Shown here one piece after another: positions 25,577 to 36,967 of a DNA stretch of 64,000 nt. The notes under the pieces were generated by a model that worked only from the letters and a program-made list of their open reading frames with translations, made no database searches and was not told the origin of the DNA. Within the stretch, counting starts at the first letter, position 1. Each line of letters begins with the position of its first letter. Made by a program: the position numbers and the translations under genes. The DNA comes from Phanerochaete sordida (Eukaryota; Basidiomycota; Agaricomycetes; Polyporales; Phanerochaetaceae): contig BPQB01000075.1 of assembly GCA_019973155.2 (NCBI GenBank), positions 1 to 64,000 of the forward strand, read 5' to 3'.

Positions 25577-26848
25577 ATGGCCCTCCCCCACCTCAGCACC
25601 AGCCGCCAGCCGTCGCACTCGCCCATGCGACCGGGCGCGAGAGCGTATGAGAACCCCATCGCGCCCGTCGACGGCGTGCACCCCGTGCTAGCCGGGGGGC
25701 GCGTCGCAGTCATCACGGGCGGTGGTAGTGGCATCGGGCGTGCAGCCGCAGTAGAGCTTGCCAAGTGAGTTACCGTGGCGGGGCCCGCCCTCGTGACGCG
25801 CCTAACGAGGCGATCTGCAGGATTGGCATGAAGATCGCCATCGCGGATGTCAACGAGCAAGGCCTGCAAGAGACTGCGCAAGAGGTTGCTGCGATCGTTG
25901 GCCAGGGCAACGTACTTTCGGTTCCAACGGACGTTAGCAAGTTCGAGTCGGTCGTCGCATTCCGCGACAAGGTCTACGAGGCATTTGGCGAGGTCGCTGT
26001 CCTCATGAACAACGCTGGTATTGGCGCGATAGGTACTTCTTGGGAAGGTCTTGACAACTGGCACAAGATCTTTGAGGTCAACGTCTTCGGGTACGCGTTC
26101 GCCCTCTCGGCAGACGTCGTCGCCTGACGCATGTGATCCCAGCATCGTGAACGTCCAGCACGCCTTCCTCCCCACGATGCTCCCGCAAGAGAACCCCGCC
26201 ATGATCATTAACACCGGCTCGAAGCAGGGCATTACGAACCCACCGTACGTGCCCGCGCACGGTCGCTGTGCGCACACCGCTCTGATCCCGGGCTAGGGGC
26301 AACGCCGCGTACAATGCCTCGAAGGCGGCCGTCAAGTCGCTCACGGAGGGCCTCGCGTACGAGCTCCGCAGCTCACCACAAAGCAACATGACCGCGCACC
26401 TCTTTGTGTACGCCGTTATCTGCAGTTGGTGCTCGGCCGCGGCTTACAGACTCCGCATATATGCAGCCCTGGATGGACGTACACGGGCATGACCAAGGGC
26501 AACTCGACCGAGAAGCCCGCGGGCGCGTGGTCCGCGCAAGAGACCGTGCTCTACATGGTGCGTCGTGTTCCTTCTTCTCGCCGCCGCACCGACTACGGCC
26601 GCCTGCTTCCCCTCCCGGCGCTGCCCCCGTGACCGCGACTAACACCACTGCAGCTCGACCGTGTGCGCGAGGGCCAATTCTACATCATCGTGCCCGACAA
26701 CGAGACGCGGCGCGAAGTCGACGCGCTCCGCATCATGTGGGCCGCGGGCGACGTCGCCGAGGGCCGCCCCGCGCTCAGCCGCTGGCACAAGGACTACAAG
26801 CCGCTCTTCGAGGAGTACATCCGCGACGGCCTCGCGCAGCTCGACTAG
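25577..26848 (+). CDS. Short-chain dehydrogenase/reductase (SDR) 1
   Basis: Six exons (25577-25764, 25821-26090, 26143-26244, 26297-26407, 26467-26557, 26654-26848) join into 318 residues; introns are 52-59 nt except the last, 96 nt. The Rossmann fold has the cofactor motif TGGGSGIG near residue 47, NNAG after the fourth strand, a Ser in INTGSKQG, and the catalytic YNASK (Tyr192, Lys196). The family oxidises or reduces a hydroxyl/carbonyl group with NAD(P)(H); the substrate is not predictable. An acidic Asp at the end of the second strand (IAIADVNE) hints at NAD(H). The C-terminus carries an extra helical region (RWHKDYKPLFEEY). There is no targeting signal. It lies between the two DUF6533-like paralogues, with no sign of functional linkage. 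Confidence 0.9.
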
Positions 26849-27563
26849 CGTCCCGACCGCGGTGGTCTGTGTGCTGATACCTGAGCGGGCGGAGAGGCGG
26901 AAAGAAATAAAGGTAAACAGAAGGCATAGAGTGTACTATCTTTGAATAAAGGAACGACGAGTCTGGAATCTACGTCCTGTTATGCACTGCCTGCCTTGTG
27001 GTCCAATGGCGTGGTGACAGTACGCGACTTGCGAATGCTGTCCAGATCCCTGCAGCGGGGAGGTAAGCATGGAATCCATCCCGCAAGCTCGTGGGATCCC
27101 CAGTATCATGGCTGTGAGTGGCGCACGTCTACTTGGGAGCCCGCGTCGTACTCATTTTCATGACGCCGCCGCGAGGTTGATATCGAAGAGGCATCGATCC
27201 GGCGGCTGATCGTGCGAGGTCGTCGCGGCAGGCGTCGCGGCCGTTCATGCTAGGCTCAGTTGCTAGACATGGTGCCCCATCCAGACGTTCGTGGCACATC
27301 GATGGCTATGTATGCGGCGTGTAATCCGAGAGCTACCATACGATGGACCATTCTTACGCACAGCCGACCACGAGGGCCTCCGTTAAATGAAAGGTGGAAG
27401 TACACCGTATGCATCGTATGCTGATGCCTATGTGGCAGATAACCAGAACAACTTCATCTACTCTGTACAGCCCCTCGGGCGAAGAGACGCGTGGGTCAGT
27501 GTATAACTGAGCTTGCAACGCCTGTCTCTCCATTGCCCCACATCGCTTGGCTCATCGCACCCC
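26849..27563. other. Intergenic, no gene seen
   Basis: Spacer between SDR 1 and the plus-strand DUF6533-like gene. It holds the terminator of the former and promoter of the latter. Frames are short and unconvincing. Confidence 0.45.
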
Positions 27564-29619
27564 ATGGCAGACTCGCAGGTCGACTACAGCACATTTGCTC
27601 CTTCACCTCAGCAGCTGTAAGCAATCGTCGTATTTGCGTGGTCAGTCGGCATGTAATCTGACTGAGGACGCTAGGCATATAACGTACCTGTACCAGGCTG
27701 CAGCCTTAGGTATGTCTCTCCATTGTGCTGTCCCGCGAGCTCCTACAGATAGTCTCACATGCTTGTTCTAGCACTTCTCGTCTACAACTGGGTCCTCACA
27801 TCCCATGACGAGATAAAACACATCTGGACTGGTAAGCGTAGGATGACTAGCACCCTCTTGTTTCTCGGTGTTCGCTACTTTCCGCTATTATCTTCTATCA
27901 TCACCGTCGCTGCATCTGGACTGCCTCAGAGCAACAAGGTATTCTGAGAGCTATACGAAATAATCGAGTGTCTAACTTGTATATTGACAGAGGTGCATAC
28001 CGCGAACCTGCAACTAAAATACTGATTACTCAGTTGCATACGCTGCGCTCGACAGCTGCACCGCCATAACATTCCTTGACCAGGCATCTGCGCTGAGCGG
28101 CTCAATCTTCCTGACCAGTGCGTTATATGATCAGATCTTCCCCAGCCGTACACACTACAACAGGCAGCCCGTACAGCGTTACTAGCCTTCAGAGCCTACA
28201 TTCTACTAGGGCTGCAGCGAAGATGCTTCAGAATACTACCACTAGTCTTAATGTCACTGGTCGGCTTTTCTTCTGTGTTTATCAGCTTGGTAGGTCAGTG
28301 TTAGCCTTCTCCGTCAAAAATGTGGCGTTAATAGATCTACATTTTACTTTATTAGTATGTTGTCGCGCATAGCGTACCGCGTGCATTGCCGCATTATGGC
28401 TGTTTTCTCGCCAGCGAGCTCAGCTCTCATGTTCGGAACGAGCGTGTATGTGCCCTTCAGCTTGTTTAATACGACAGCAAACTGACGACAGACATACTTA
28501 AGAGGTGTGGATATTTTTGTTGTTGCTGCAGACTCCTCAAGCGACACGTCACTGGTCCCAGTTTCTAATATCGCAACATATCTCGCGATGTTCAACGACC
28601 TCGCCGTGATTGCGATCATAGTCATGAGGGTTTGGCCCCACTGCTATGAGGTACATCAGCTGCGGGTGCGTTTCCCTTTGAGTGAAAAACTATTACTGGA
28701 TGGTGAGGCCACTTCGATCGTCTACGAGCGATGTATCTGACCAGGAGATCCCCCGTTTCCAGCGTTCATGGACCTCGCTCTTCTGGGGTGATTTAATTGG
28801 AGGCCTGATGATAGAGACGGCGAAGCTGACCAAACGCGAAGAATACTATTTGTCGTATCAACGGTGCAGATCAAAGCTCCACAAGCAAGTACTGTATGTT
28901 TTAGGATAATGATGTTCTTTCTTTCTACCATCTGACCTCGCTCGACAAACAGGAGCTGGAACCAAGTCAGGAGATATTGGACGCGTAAGTACATGCAAAA
29001 TCCGCTGTTTAATCGCGCGCCTAGAACACACATGCGTTTCCTAGATTGAATGGCTTGCTCGCGGCAAACTTGATACTCGAACTCCGGAAATTCTGCGCGG
29101 TCAGTCGCCTTAACAGCTGGGCTGTGCCAATAAATGATGACATTGTCATCTGGTTCCCTGGAGTGTGACGGAGAGTCGGCCGCGGGGCCGGCGCTACTAG
29201 AGAGATCGCGTCGCGAGTCCGACAGGAGTCCCGAACGAAGCCTCGAGGCTCGGCTAGGTTACTCGAAGGAGGAGGAGGAGGAGGAGGAGATTGAAGAGTT
29301 GGCGGCGAAATGGGCAAGGACTCCGAACCCTCAGTTTGAAGAAGAAACAGATGTTTGTGAGCCGAGCTCGTCTGACCCCAGACTTGACAATGTCTTCTGG
29401 CCATGGTACGACTCCCGGACCGAAGATCTAGTCTCCGACTTTGCCGCATACTGTGCGCCGACGTCGTCTGGCGACTCGCCACCGTACAGCGGACCCGAAG
29501 CCAATGGCGAAACCTTGGTTGATCAAATCGCGGGGCCGATCGAGGAGATAGACATAGGCGAGGCTGGGATGGAGATGATGGAGATGGGACGTAGTGGAAA
29601 TGCGTCCAGCATCGTATAG
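27564..29619 (+). CDS. DUF6533-like membrane protein, copy D
   Basis: First exons 27564-27616, 27675-27709 and 27772-27938 give a short N-terminus and the DUF6533 hallmark YNWVLTSHDEIKHIW, then a second helix (TLLFLGVRYFPLLSS). Later exons carry blocks shared with the minus-strand paralogue: LDSCTAITFLDQ, RTALLAFRAYILLGL, SVPRALPHYGCFLAS, SNIATYLAMFNDL and LNGLLAANLILELRKF. The paralogue-consistent acceptor before 27991 puts a TAA in frame at 28015-28017. An alternative acceptor at about 28083 avoids it but drops a conserved block, so the copy may be damaged. After the last membrane segment an intron probably joins an acidic, Glu-rich tail open to 29619 (seven Glu in a row near 29270). Exons between 28090 and 29100 are approximate. 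Predicted multipass membrane protein of unknown function. Confidence 0.55.
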
Positions 29620-30364
29620 AGTACTTGGCCTCGGTATGCGCACCCCGGCTTCATTTTCGGTTATTCGCAGCGTATCCGCCTAGACAGACTGATTTTATGC
29701 GTCGCTGGAGCCTGGCATGCGACACAAAACTCGGGCTTAGCCTTGGCGACGTGGTCTCCCGAAGTCAGATCTTATTGAACCCGTCGATGACAGTAGTCGA
29801 CCGAGTTCGGAAAAGAGCTTACGATGCCAGAAGACCACTGACCTGGCGATGAGCCCGGACTGCGTCATACGGAGAGAATGTAGCCAGCAAGGTCAGCACG
29901 CGCGGCAGGGCCTCTTCTCGACGGTGTCCACGTAAGCCGATAACATAGCTCATGAATACATTGGCCAGATTATAAATTACATACTCGTTGCAGGGTAGGA
30001 GGAGCCAGTACGTAGGGAGGCTGCGTCGAGAAAGACGGGTTTTAGGGATGACACGTCGTCCAAGGAGAGAGTGAATGGGGTTGGTGGGTGGGGATAAGGG
30101 GAAGCAAGGTATAACAGCCGTTGTCGCGCCGCAAGCCAGAGCCACATGGGAAACACAAGATAAAGGCGGAGAAGAGGAAGGGCGCTATTCGCGGGAACCG
30201 GAAAACGAGGGAAGGGAAACCAGCACCGGCGGCTGGGCGAAGGAAAGAAAAAACCTGATGCATCTCGTGCATAAACCATTATGTCGACAGGCAAGCCCGT
30301 CTGGCACGCCCCGGGCTGGGCCGTGGGTCGTGTTCGCGGGGGCCGTCGGTGTCAAACGCGTGAA
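29620..30364. other. Convergent spacer
   Basis: Between the 3' ends of the DUF6533-like gene and vts1. No gene supported; the frame open over the whole of vts1 on the plus strand is an antisense shadow. Confidence 0.5.
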
Positions 30365-32445
30365 TTAGACGGAGGGCGCGGGCGTCGCAGAGCCGCTGGC
30401 GCTCCCGGGGGCGTCGATGCCCATCTTCTTGCGGACGACCTCGAAGGTCTTGAGCATCTTGCGGCGCGCGCCGAGCGCGGCGACGCCCTTGGCCTCGAGC
30501 GCGGCCTCGTCCATGGCGACCATGTCGCGCCAGTCCATGCCCTCGAAGTTCGGCGTGTACTTGTGCAGGCGCAGGCTCCGGAGCCACGCCGGCACGTCCT
30601 CGAGCACCTTCGGGTCGACGTCCTCCTCGTCCTTCTTCGCGTCACCGCGCGTGGACGGTGTCTTCACGCCCGGAGAGCGCATGTTCGAGCGCCCGCTGCG
30701 CGTGGACGGCGAGTTCTGCTGCATGCCCATGAACCCGCCCAGGGCGTTTGGCCCGAGCTGGCCCGCCGCCGCGGCCATCTGCATCGCGAGCATCTGCTCA
30801 GGCGTGAGGCCCATCGCGGCGATGTTCTGGATGTTGAACATGTTGTTGAAGGGACTGACGGGCGCCATGCCCGCGAGCGCGGCCATGTTGAAGCCCGGGG
30901 TGCCCGGCAGGCCCATGCCCAAGCCAGCGGGGTTCATACCGAGGTTGAAGCCGCCGACGCCAAGTCCGTTCATGCTGCCGTCCGACTGCTGAGAGAGGGC
31001 AGGGCTGCGAGCGCCGTTCCATCCGGGCTGTCCGCCGAAGCCGTTGTTCCCGGGGGCATTCCTGAAGCCTCCGGGGGCGTTGCGTTGCTGACCGAGTTGG
31101 GAATTGAAGTTGTCTCCGTAGTTGTTCTGACCAGCATCATTGTTGTTGAAGCCCGTGTTGCCCTTCGAGAGGCGGTTAAGCTTCTTGGGCGGATCGGAGA
31201 TGAGTGGGACACCAGGACCACTGCTGTTCGTCCAGTCGTTCAGCTTCGCCGCGGCGGCATCGAGGCTCTGACCAGGGTTGCGCTCCTTGGCGAACATGGG
31301 CATCAGAGGAGTGTTGACCATGCTAGCCCAGCTATCTCCGACCATGGGAGAGAGGGCGCCATCAAGGTCCGCCCTGGGAGACTTGAACGCGTTGGCGACA
31401 CCAGAAAAGTCAGTGCTCTTGGGACGAGCACTGTTGAGGGAAGGAGAGGGGACGGTGAGCTCCTGAGCTGCGGGAGACGACGAACGCTCGTCAACCTGTC
31501 CAAGCTGGTTGGACCCCGAGCCCCAGGTGTTCCGGTCACCGACGGCAGATCCCAGCGCGGGAGCCGAAATACGGTGCGCGGCGTTGCTTGCTTTCAGCTT
31601 AGCACGCTGCTGGGCCAGGGTGGTAGCGGGGTCGTTGGCCCCAGCAGCGAGACTAGCAGAGTCCGGGGACAAGAAGTTGTTGCCCATGCCGCCTGAGAAG
31701 TTCCGCGCCGTGGGAGAAGCCGGAAGGTTCGACTTCAAGCCAGGAGACTTGAGATTCATCTGGGCAAGCTTGGCCTCCATCTGGCTCTGCATGGAGCCTG
31801 ACGACCAGAAATCAGCAATGCTGTTCGGTTCGTACAACATCGCTGTGCTCACCTCCGACCGCGGGGCTCAACAGCGCGGTCATAGGATCCGCGCGAGCCA
31901 TCTGCTGGAGAACGGTGATGAAGAACCGGATCTGGACCTGGGTAGAGTGTTGCAAAAGACTGTAAAGAGCGGCAGTGCGCTCGGCTTCGGAGAGGACCTT
32001 GAACCACTGCTCGATGGCGCTTAGCTCCTCCTTGAAGTTCACGTCGAGGGACGCGGCTGCCATCTCTTCCTGCGCCGAGAGTAAGTACATAGAAACTGCG
32101 CGCGTGGGTAGACACGTACGAGAGTGGCTTCGTAGTTCTGCAGATTCTCGAACCATTGGTCGATAGCTTCAGCTGCATTGGGAGATCAGGGCTCCCGCGA
32201 TGGGATCGCAAAAGACAAGGGCACGCACCCTCGGGCGTCTGGAACATGCCAGAGCCGCTGAGGAGCTCGCTGGTGGGACGTCCAGCACCAGCGACGGCGC
32301 CGGGGCGAGGGGAAGCAGGCGACAGACCCTGCGTCGCGATGGTTGGTCTGGAGGAAGTGGGCCCCATGGAGGCGCGGAAGTTGGGGGACCTGCCATTAGC
32401 GGGGCCGGGGGAAGGAGTAGGGCTGGGAGGGTGGAGAGATGCCAT
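30365..32445 (-). CDS. vts1: SAM-domain RNA-binding protein, Vts1/Smaug type
   Basis: Four exons (32445-32229, 32172-32120, 32069-31853, 31797-30365) with introns of 56, 50 and 55 nt give 639 residues. A SAM domain occupies residues about 557-621 ([19 protein letters not shown] ... [14 protein letters not shown]), with the basic surface that in Vts1 and Smaug binds hairpins with a CNGG loop. The N-terminus is Ser/Pro-rich. Residues about 80-165 hold a conserved helical region ([36 protein letters not shown]), also typical of fungal Vts1. The middle is Asn/Gly/Met-rich and likely disordered. Known role: it recruits deadenylation to mRNAs with Smaug recognition elements; Not2 of the CCR4-NOT deadenylase is encoded 10 kb away. 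The third intron is set at 55 nt because a shorter 32-nt option is below the usual size. Confidence 0.9.
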
Positions 32446-33604
32446 TGGTGGTGACGAAGAGAGAAACGGTATCAAACAGAAAATACGACGTCGAGTCGGT
32501 GGGGGAGGTGGATGGCTAGCGCGTAGCGTCTAGACGAGACCAGCGGAGCCTGCCGGTCTAGCGAATGACAAAAGTGGGCCTTGGACGACGGCGAAGGGTG
32601 TTTCTACAACCTTGAAGGCGACGACGGTGCTTTCAAGAACGGTTGCTGCGACGCAGCTGGTGGTGGTAGGAATCAAAAACGGCCAGGGATACTTGAGACG
32701 GCCTTGACGCCCGGGGCTGTTTGCCGGTGTTTGGGATGTGGCAGGGGCGGTGACCAGAGGATCAGCTTGAACAACAGCGACATCGCGAGCCGTGATCCAC
32801 TCCTGCTCCTTTCTGTTCCGTTTATTGTCGCAGACGCACCCCGAGATGTTTCGTGCTCGCCGTCGTGGCCGCGACAAGCCTCGTCTCGGCTGCCGACGCC
32901 AGTAAGCGCCCAGCAAAGCGAGGCAACCGGTGTTCACGCTGCGTTTCGACGACGAATATTCGGCCGGGGCGCGGTATCACGAAGACCGTCGCTGGCAGAT
33001 GCAAGCAGCCGCATGTCGCCCCCGATGCTCGAATCTCTTCCTGCTGCAAAGATGCCTACCCAGCAGGCGTTTGGTGAGCCACACTGCACCTGCCTATTTA
33101 TGTCTTCCTCAGCCTGATGTCCATCTTCTGCTCGCAGTCATGTCTGCTGCAGCTAACTGACCGCGTCAGGCACCTGGTGATCGAGTGATCTCTCAGAGTG
33201 CGGCCGCTGATCACCCAAAGGGCTCTCAAGTGCGCGTGCGCCCCCACGAGCTCTACTTTCTCACCAGCGTGCGAAGAGCCCGACCGCTCCACTGCATCCG
33301 TTTGGCTCTTCTCGCGTGCAATTAGGTGCTTTTTGCCTTGGAGAAGGCCCTGATTGCGTGCCTTACTCTGTCTATGTCACTCAGCGTGGATCATGCTCGT
33401 TCTCTGGTGCACTCCCACCCCCGCATTGGCTTTGCCACTTCTTCCAACCCCGACATCAACGATAGGGCCACTTGGCAATGCGCCAGCTACGCTTTCAATT
33501 TACTACGGGCGTTGACAGCGCGTGAATCCTGCGATAGCATCGGAGGCATAGCGGGTATATAAGAGCTCGAGTGCTATACTGACAGTGGCCCATTTGCAGC
33601 TGCA
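32446..33604. other. Divergent upstream region; doubtful small ORF
   Basis: Separates vts1 and the P450 gene. Near 32850-33080 a plus-strand frame reads a signal-peptide-like stretch (LAVVAATSLVSAADA) followed by a Cys-rich segment. I find no ATG in frame and no clean splice chain, so I do not call a gene. The rest should hold the two promoters. Confidence 0.4.
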
Positions 33605-35947
33605 ATGGCGTCCCCACTGGTCATTGCACTACTGGCTGCAGTATGCTGGGTAATGTGGAAAGTCTTCCGCGAGTACATCGTGCGCTCGCCTCTGGACAAC
33701 ATTCCCGGACCCCCGCGCGGCTCTTTCTGGAGTGGTGAGTTGGCCGGTACTCCCCCCTGGAATTCTGTCGTCGACCTATCATGCAGGAAACACCGAGTCT
33801 TTGTACGCCAACCGAACTGGTTGGGCCTTCCACGATAAGATATGCGACCAGTATGGACCTGTCGCGAAGATTTATTCCACATTCGGAGTGCGTATGGTTT
33901 CGCATCTCGCGAGGCACTGAGTTCTTAAGTGCCGGGACTAGAAACGGAGTCTGTATGTATATGACCCGAAAGCCTTGAATAGCATCATGATCAAGGACGA
34001 GTACACATACTCGAAGCCACAGTGGCTACTCCAGTATGTCCGTATCTTGGCCGTCTGCTGCTCGTGCTGAGGATCATAGATCAAACAATGAGATCATTGG
34101 CCCTGGACTGTTCGTAGCTCAGGGTGAGTCCGCGTAGCAGGAAGGGCTACCAAGCTTCCTAAAATTGACGGCTTTCCAGGCGACCAACACCGCAGGCAAC
34201 GGAGGATCTTGAACCCGGTCTTCTCCATAGCGCACATGCGTTTCCTGACACCGACGTTCTACAAAGTCGTCCACCGCGTGCGCCCTCTGTCCTTGTCGCA
34301 CACAACTCCCCTCACGAGCTCGCCTTTACAGCTCCACGAGGCGATCTCGGCGAAGGTCGGCGGCTCGTCCGGCGAGGTCGACATGGTCGAGTGGATGTCG
34401 CGCACCGCGCTCGAGCTCATCGGGCAGGGCGGCCTCGGCTACTCGTTCGACCCGCTCGTCGCGCAGTCGACGAACCCGTTTGGCGTCGCGCTCAAGGCGC
34501 TCATGTGCGCGCACCTCCCCCCCTCTGCTCCTGTCTCACTCACCAATACGATGCGAATGCCTACCCCGCCCGCAGTCCGCTCGTATCGTCGCTGCACATC
34601 TACCGCGTGCTCATGCCGTACGTCGCGCCATACGTGCCCGCGCGCGTGCTCGCCGCGTTCATGCGCTGGGTCCCGCACGCCGACGCACAGCGCCTGCGCG
34701 CCGTCACGGCCGAGCTCTGGGCGCACAGCCAGCACATCTACGACACCAAGCGCGCCGCGCTCGCCGCGGGCGACGCGGACGCGGTGCACCAGGTCGGCGA
34801 GCGGCGCGATCTGATCAGCGTGCTGAGTACGGTGTTTTTGGTGGCGCGCGAGGGTGAAAGCTGATGTGTGTTGGCTGCAGTCCAGGCGAATGACGCCGCG
34901 GCGGAGGAAGATCGACTGCCCGACGAAGAGGTCGTCGCTCAGATTGTGTACGTTGCCCTTGTCGACCTCTGTCGCGCTGAGCGCTCATAGTGACGCCATT
35001 TACACAGCTCGATGCTCCTCGCTGCGACAGACACGACGTCGAGTGCCCTTGCACGCATCTTCACTATCCTCGCCGAGCGGCAGGACGTGCAGGACAAGCT
35101 GCGTGCAGAGATTTTTGAGGCAGCAGGTGGCGGTACGGAGGACATCCCGTACGACCAGCTGGTCGAGCTGCCGTACCTGGATGCAATCATCCGGGAGACG
35201 ATGCGCCTGTGGGTGTTCTCCCCAGCCCGGACCCAGCCTCTCACCAATTTCATGCCCCAGCCATCCTCCCGCTAACTTCGTGAACCGCGAGTAGGCATTT
35301 CCCCTCGTCCCCTCGTCCCCGCTCACCCGTCCACAGAACGCGCACCGACATCGTAATGCCGCTCTCGGAGCCGATCAGCGGGCTCGACGGGAGCCTGATC
35401 AGCGAGGTGCCCGTGCCCGCAGGCACGCCCGTCGTCGTCTCCGTGCGCGGCTGCAACCGCAACCGCGCGCTGTGGGGCGACGACGCGCTCGAGTGGAAGC
35501 CCGAGCGCTGGCTCCGGCCGCACCCCGCCGCGCTCCTCGACGCGCACGTGCCGGGGGTCTACGCGAACCTGTGGGTCTTCTCGCTGCTGCGGCCTGCGAG
35601 TCGTGCTGATGCAATGCCAGGATGACGTTCATCGGCGGCCCGCGGGGGTGCATGTGAGTCTCGTAGCCTATCTCCGGTGGACGTCGGGGCTGATGGTATG
35701 TGCGCAGCGGGTTCAAGTTCTCGCAGCTCGAAATGAGTGCGTTCCTTTCTCCGGCACGCATGTATGCGCGAGTTCTGACCCTGGTGGGTCGGCAGAGGTC
35801 GCGCTTGCCGTCCTGCTGCGCTCGTTCCGCTTCCGCCCAAGCGAGAAGGAGATCTTCTGGAACCTCTCCGGCGTCTCGTTCCCCACCGTTGGCGAGGAGG
35901 GCTCAAAGCCCATGTTGCCCATGAAGGTCGAGGCAATCCAGGTTTGA
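33605..35947 (+). CDS. Cytochrome P450 monooxygenase
   Basis: Thirteen exons (33605-33734, 33787-33887, 33942-34033, 34080-34123, 34180-34277, 34332-34504, 34576-34826, 34881-34947, 35008-35208, 35295-35570, 35621-35653, 35708-35736, 35796-35947) join in phase into 548 residues. An N-terminal hydrophobic anchor (LVIALLAAVCWVMWKVF) and a Pro-rich hinge (IPGPPRG) place it in the ER membrane. The I-helix reads LLAATDTTSS, the K-helix ExxR is ETMR (Glu382-Arg385), and the haem loop FIGGPRGCIG gives Cys488 as the iron ligand; the last motif is split by two introns with 33- and 29-nt exons around it. It uses NADPH-P450 reductase and O2 to hydroxylate a small lipophilic substrate; the subfamily is not assigned. 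No frame break was found, so it should be functional. Confidence 0.93.
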
Positions 35948-36036
35948 AGCCTAGCAAAGATGATCCTCTACGAAGGTCGCTCCGAACACTCGCTATGTGC
36001 ATTGGATGATAACAGATGAGAGAGCATTGATGTCAT

Positions 36037-36967
36037 CTAAGTGAAGACGTCCTTGCGAAATAGCGTGTACTCCCTGTCACCCAGCCCATCCAGCTTTATG
36101 ACCTGCACGATGTTGTAACCAAGATGTTTGTACATGTGTACCTGTAGTCGTGATCAGTCGACATGTGGACAATCCTTCGGAGGGACTGCTCACGTTATGG
36201 AGATGCTCCGTCTCGAAGATAACGGGCATCTTGTCCGCTTTCGCCTGTGTGCAGTGCGTAAACATCGTGTCGGTGACCCAATTCTCGTAGAAATCTTACC
36301 AAAGCTTCACCGGTGCCGAGCAGTGCCTTCCCGACGCCGCGGCCACGGTAGTCCTCACGCACGGCGAAGCTGTGCGCCGACCACGAGCGCTCCTTGCCGC
36401 CCTCGCCGACGAGCTTGTCGAGCTCGGCGAGGACGCGCGGCGCGAGCTCCGTCCACCACGGGAGGAGCTCCTGCGGGAGGGTCGCGACGAATGCGTTGAA
36501 GCCCTGCGCGCGCTGCTCGTCGCTTTTACGTGTCCCAGAGATCTGATCAGCCTCGGGCGCATTGACGGGGTCCGGGGTCCACGCACTCGCCGATGATGGT
36601 CTTGCCCGGCTGGAAGAACGCGATGGACCCCACGACTGCGCCCGTGCGGTCGTCGAACGCGGCGTAGAGGTGTCCGCTGTGCGCCGTGCCCGCGGCGAGG
36701 GCGCGCTGGAACTTGCGGAAGAGCGCTTTGTCGCCGGCGCAGCCCACCTGTCCCACGGTGCCTGGCCCGTGCAAAGTGCGTGTTAGCGCGGCGCAGCATG
36801 CGAGGGCTTCTCGCAGACTCGCCGTCGAAGAGCGCATCTGCGACAACTACAGCAACTTCGTCTAGCACTGGAGCTGCGAAGCGTTGTTCAGTACCTTGCA
36901 GGAGATAACTTTACGAATGCAAACCTTTAGGGTCTTCGAGCCGTCGGATGGTGATACCCTCGACCAT
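36037..36967 (-). CDS. GNAT-family N-acetyltransferase, copy 2
   Basis: Six exons (36967-36925, 36867-36823, 36761-36587, 36522-36300, 36244-36194, 36141-36037) give 213 residues. Motif A is REDYRGRGVGKALL after SFAV, and the acceptor-side region reads GDDEQRAQGFNAF ... LPWWTELAP. It aligns along its whole length with copy 1 (LPADLQPFWTF there), with the same intron positions. Intron 2 (36762-36822, 61 nt) must start with GC: the donor G|GCGAGT, a CTAAC branch site and CCAG acceptor keep the frame, whereas no GT donor does. The third intron (64 nt, GTGCGT...AAAAG) removes what first looked like a frameshift. The substrate is unknown. It lies between the P450 and a carnitine-pathway-like dioxygenase, on the opposite strand to both. 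Confidence 0.8.

Noticed and set aside
23064..29619. DUF6533-like proteins as Ste3-type pheromone receptors
   Set aside because: The YNWVLT...LIW hallmark fits DUF6533, and none of the Ste3 motifs I know are present.
30281..31696. 471-codon plus-strand frame opposite vts1
   Set aside because: It is the antisense of a GC-rich coding exon; the minus strand has a clear SAM domain.
31798..31852. 32-nt intron option in vts1
   Set aside because: Too short for this genome; the 55-nt alternative gives [11 protein letters not shown] in the expected frame.
36523..36600. Frameshift in GNAT copy 2 after the GKTIIGE block
   Set aside because: A 64-nt GT-AG intron (36523-36586) removes the apparent break and yields IIGDDEQRAQGF, which fits the family.
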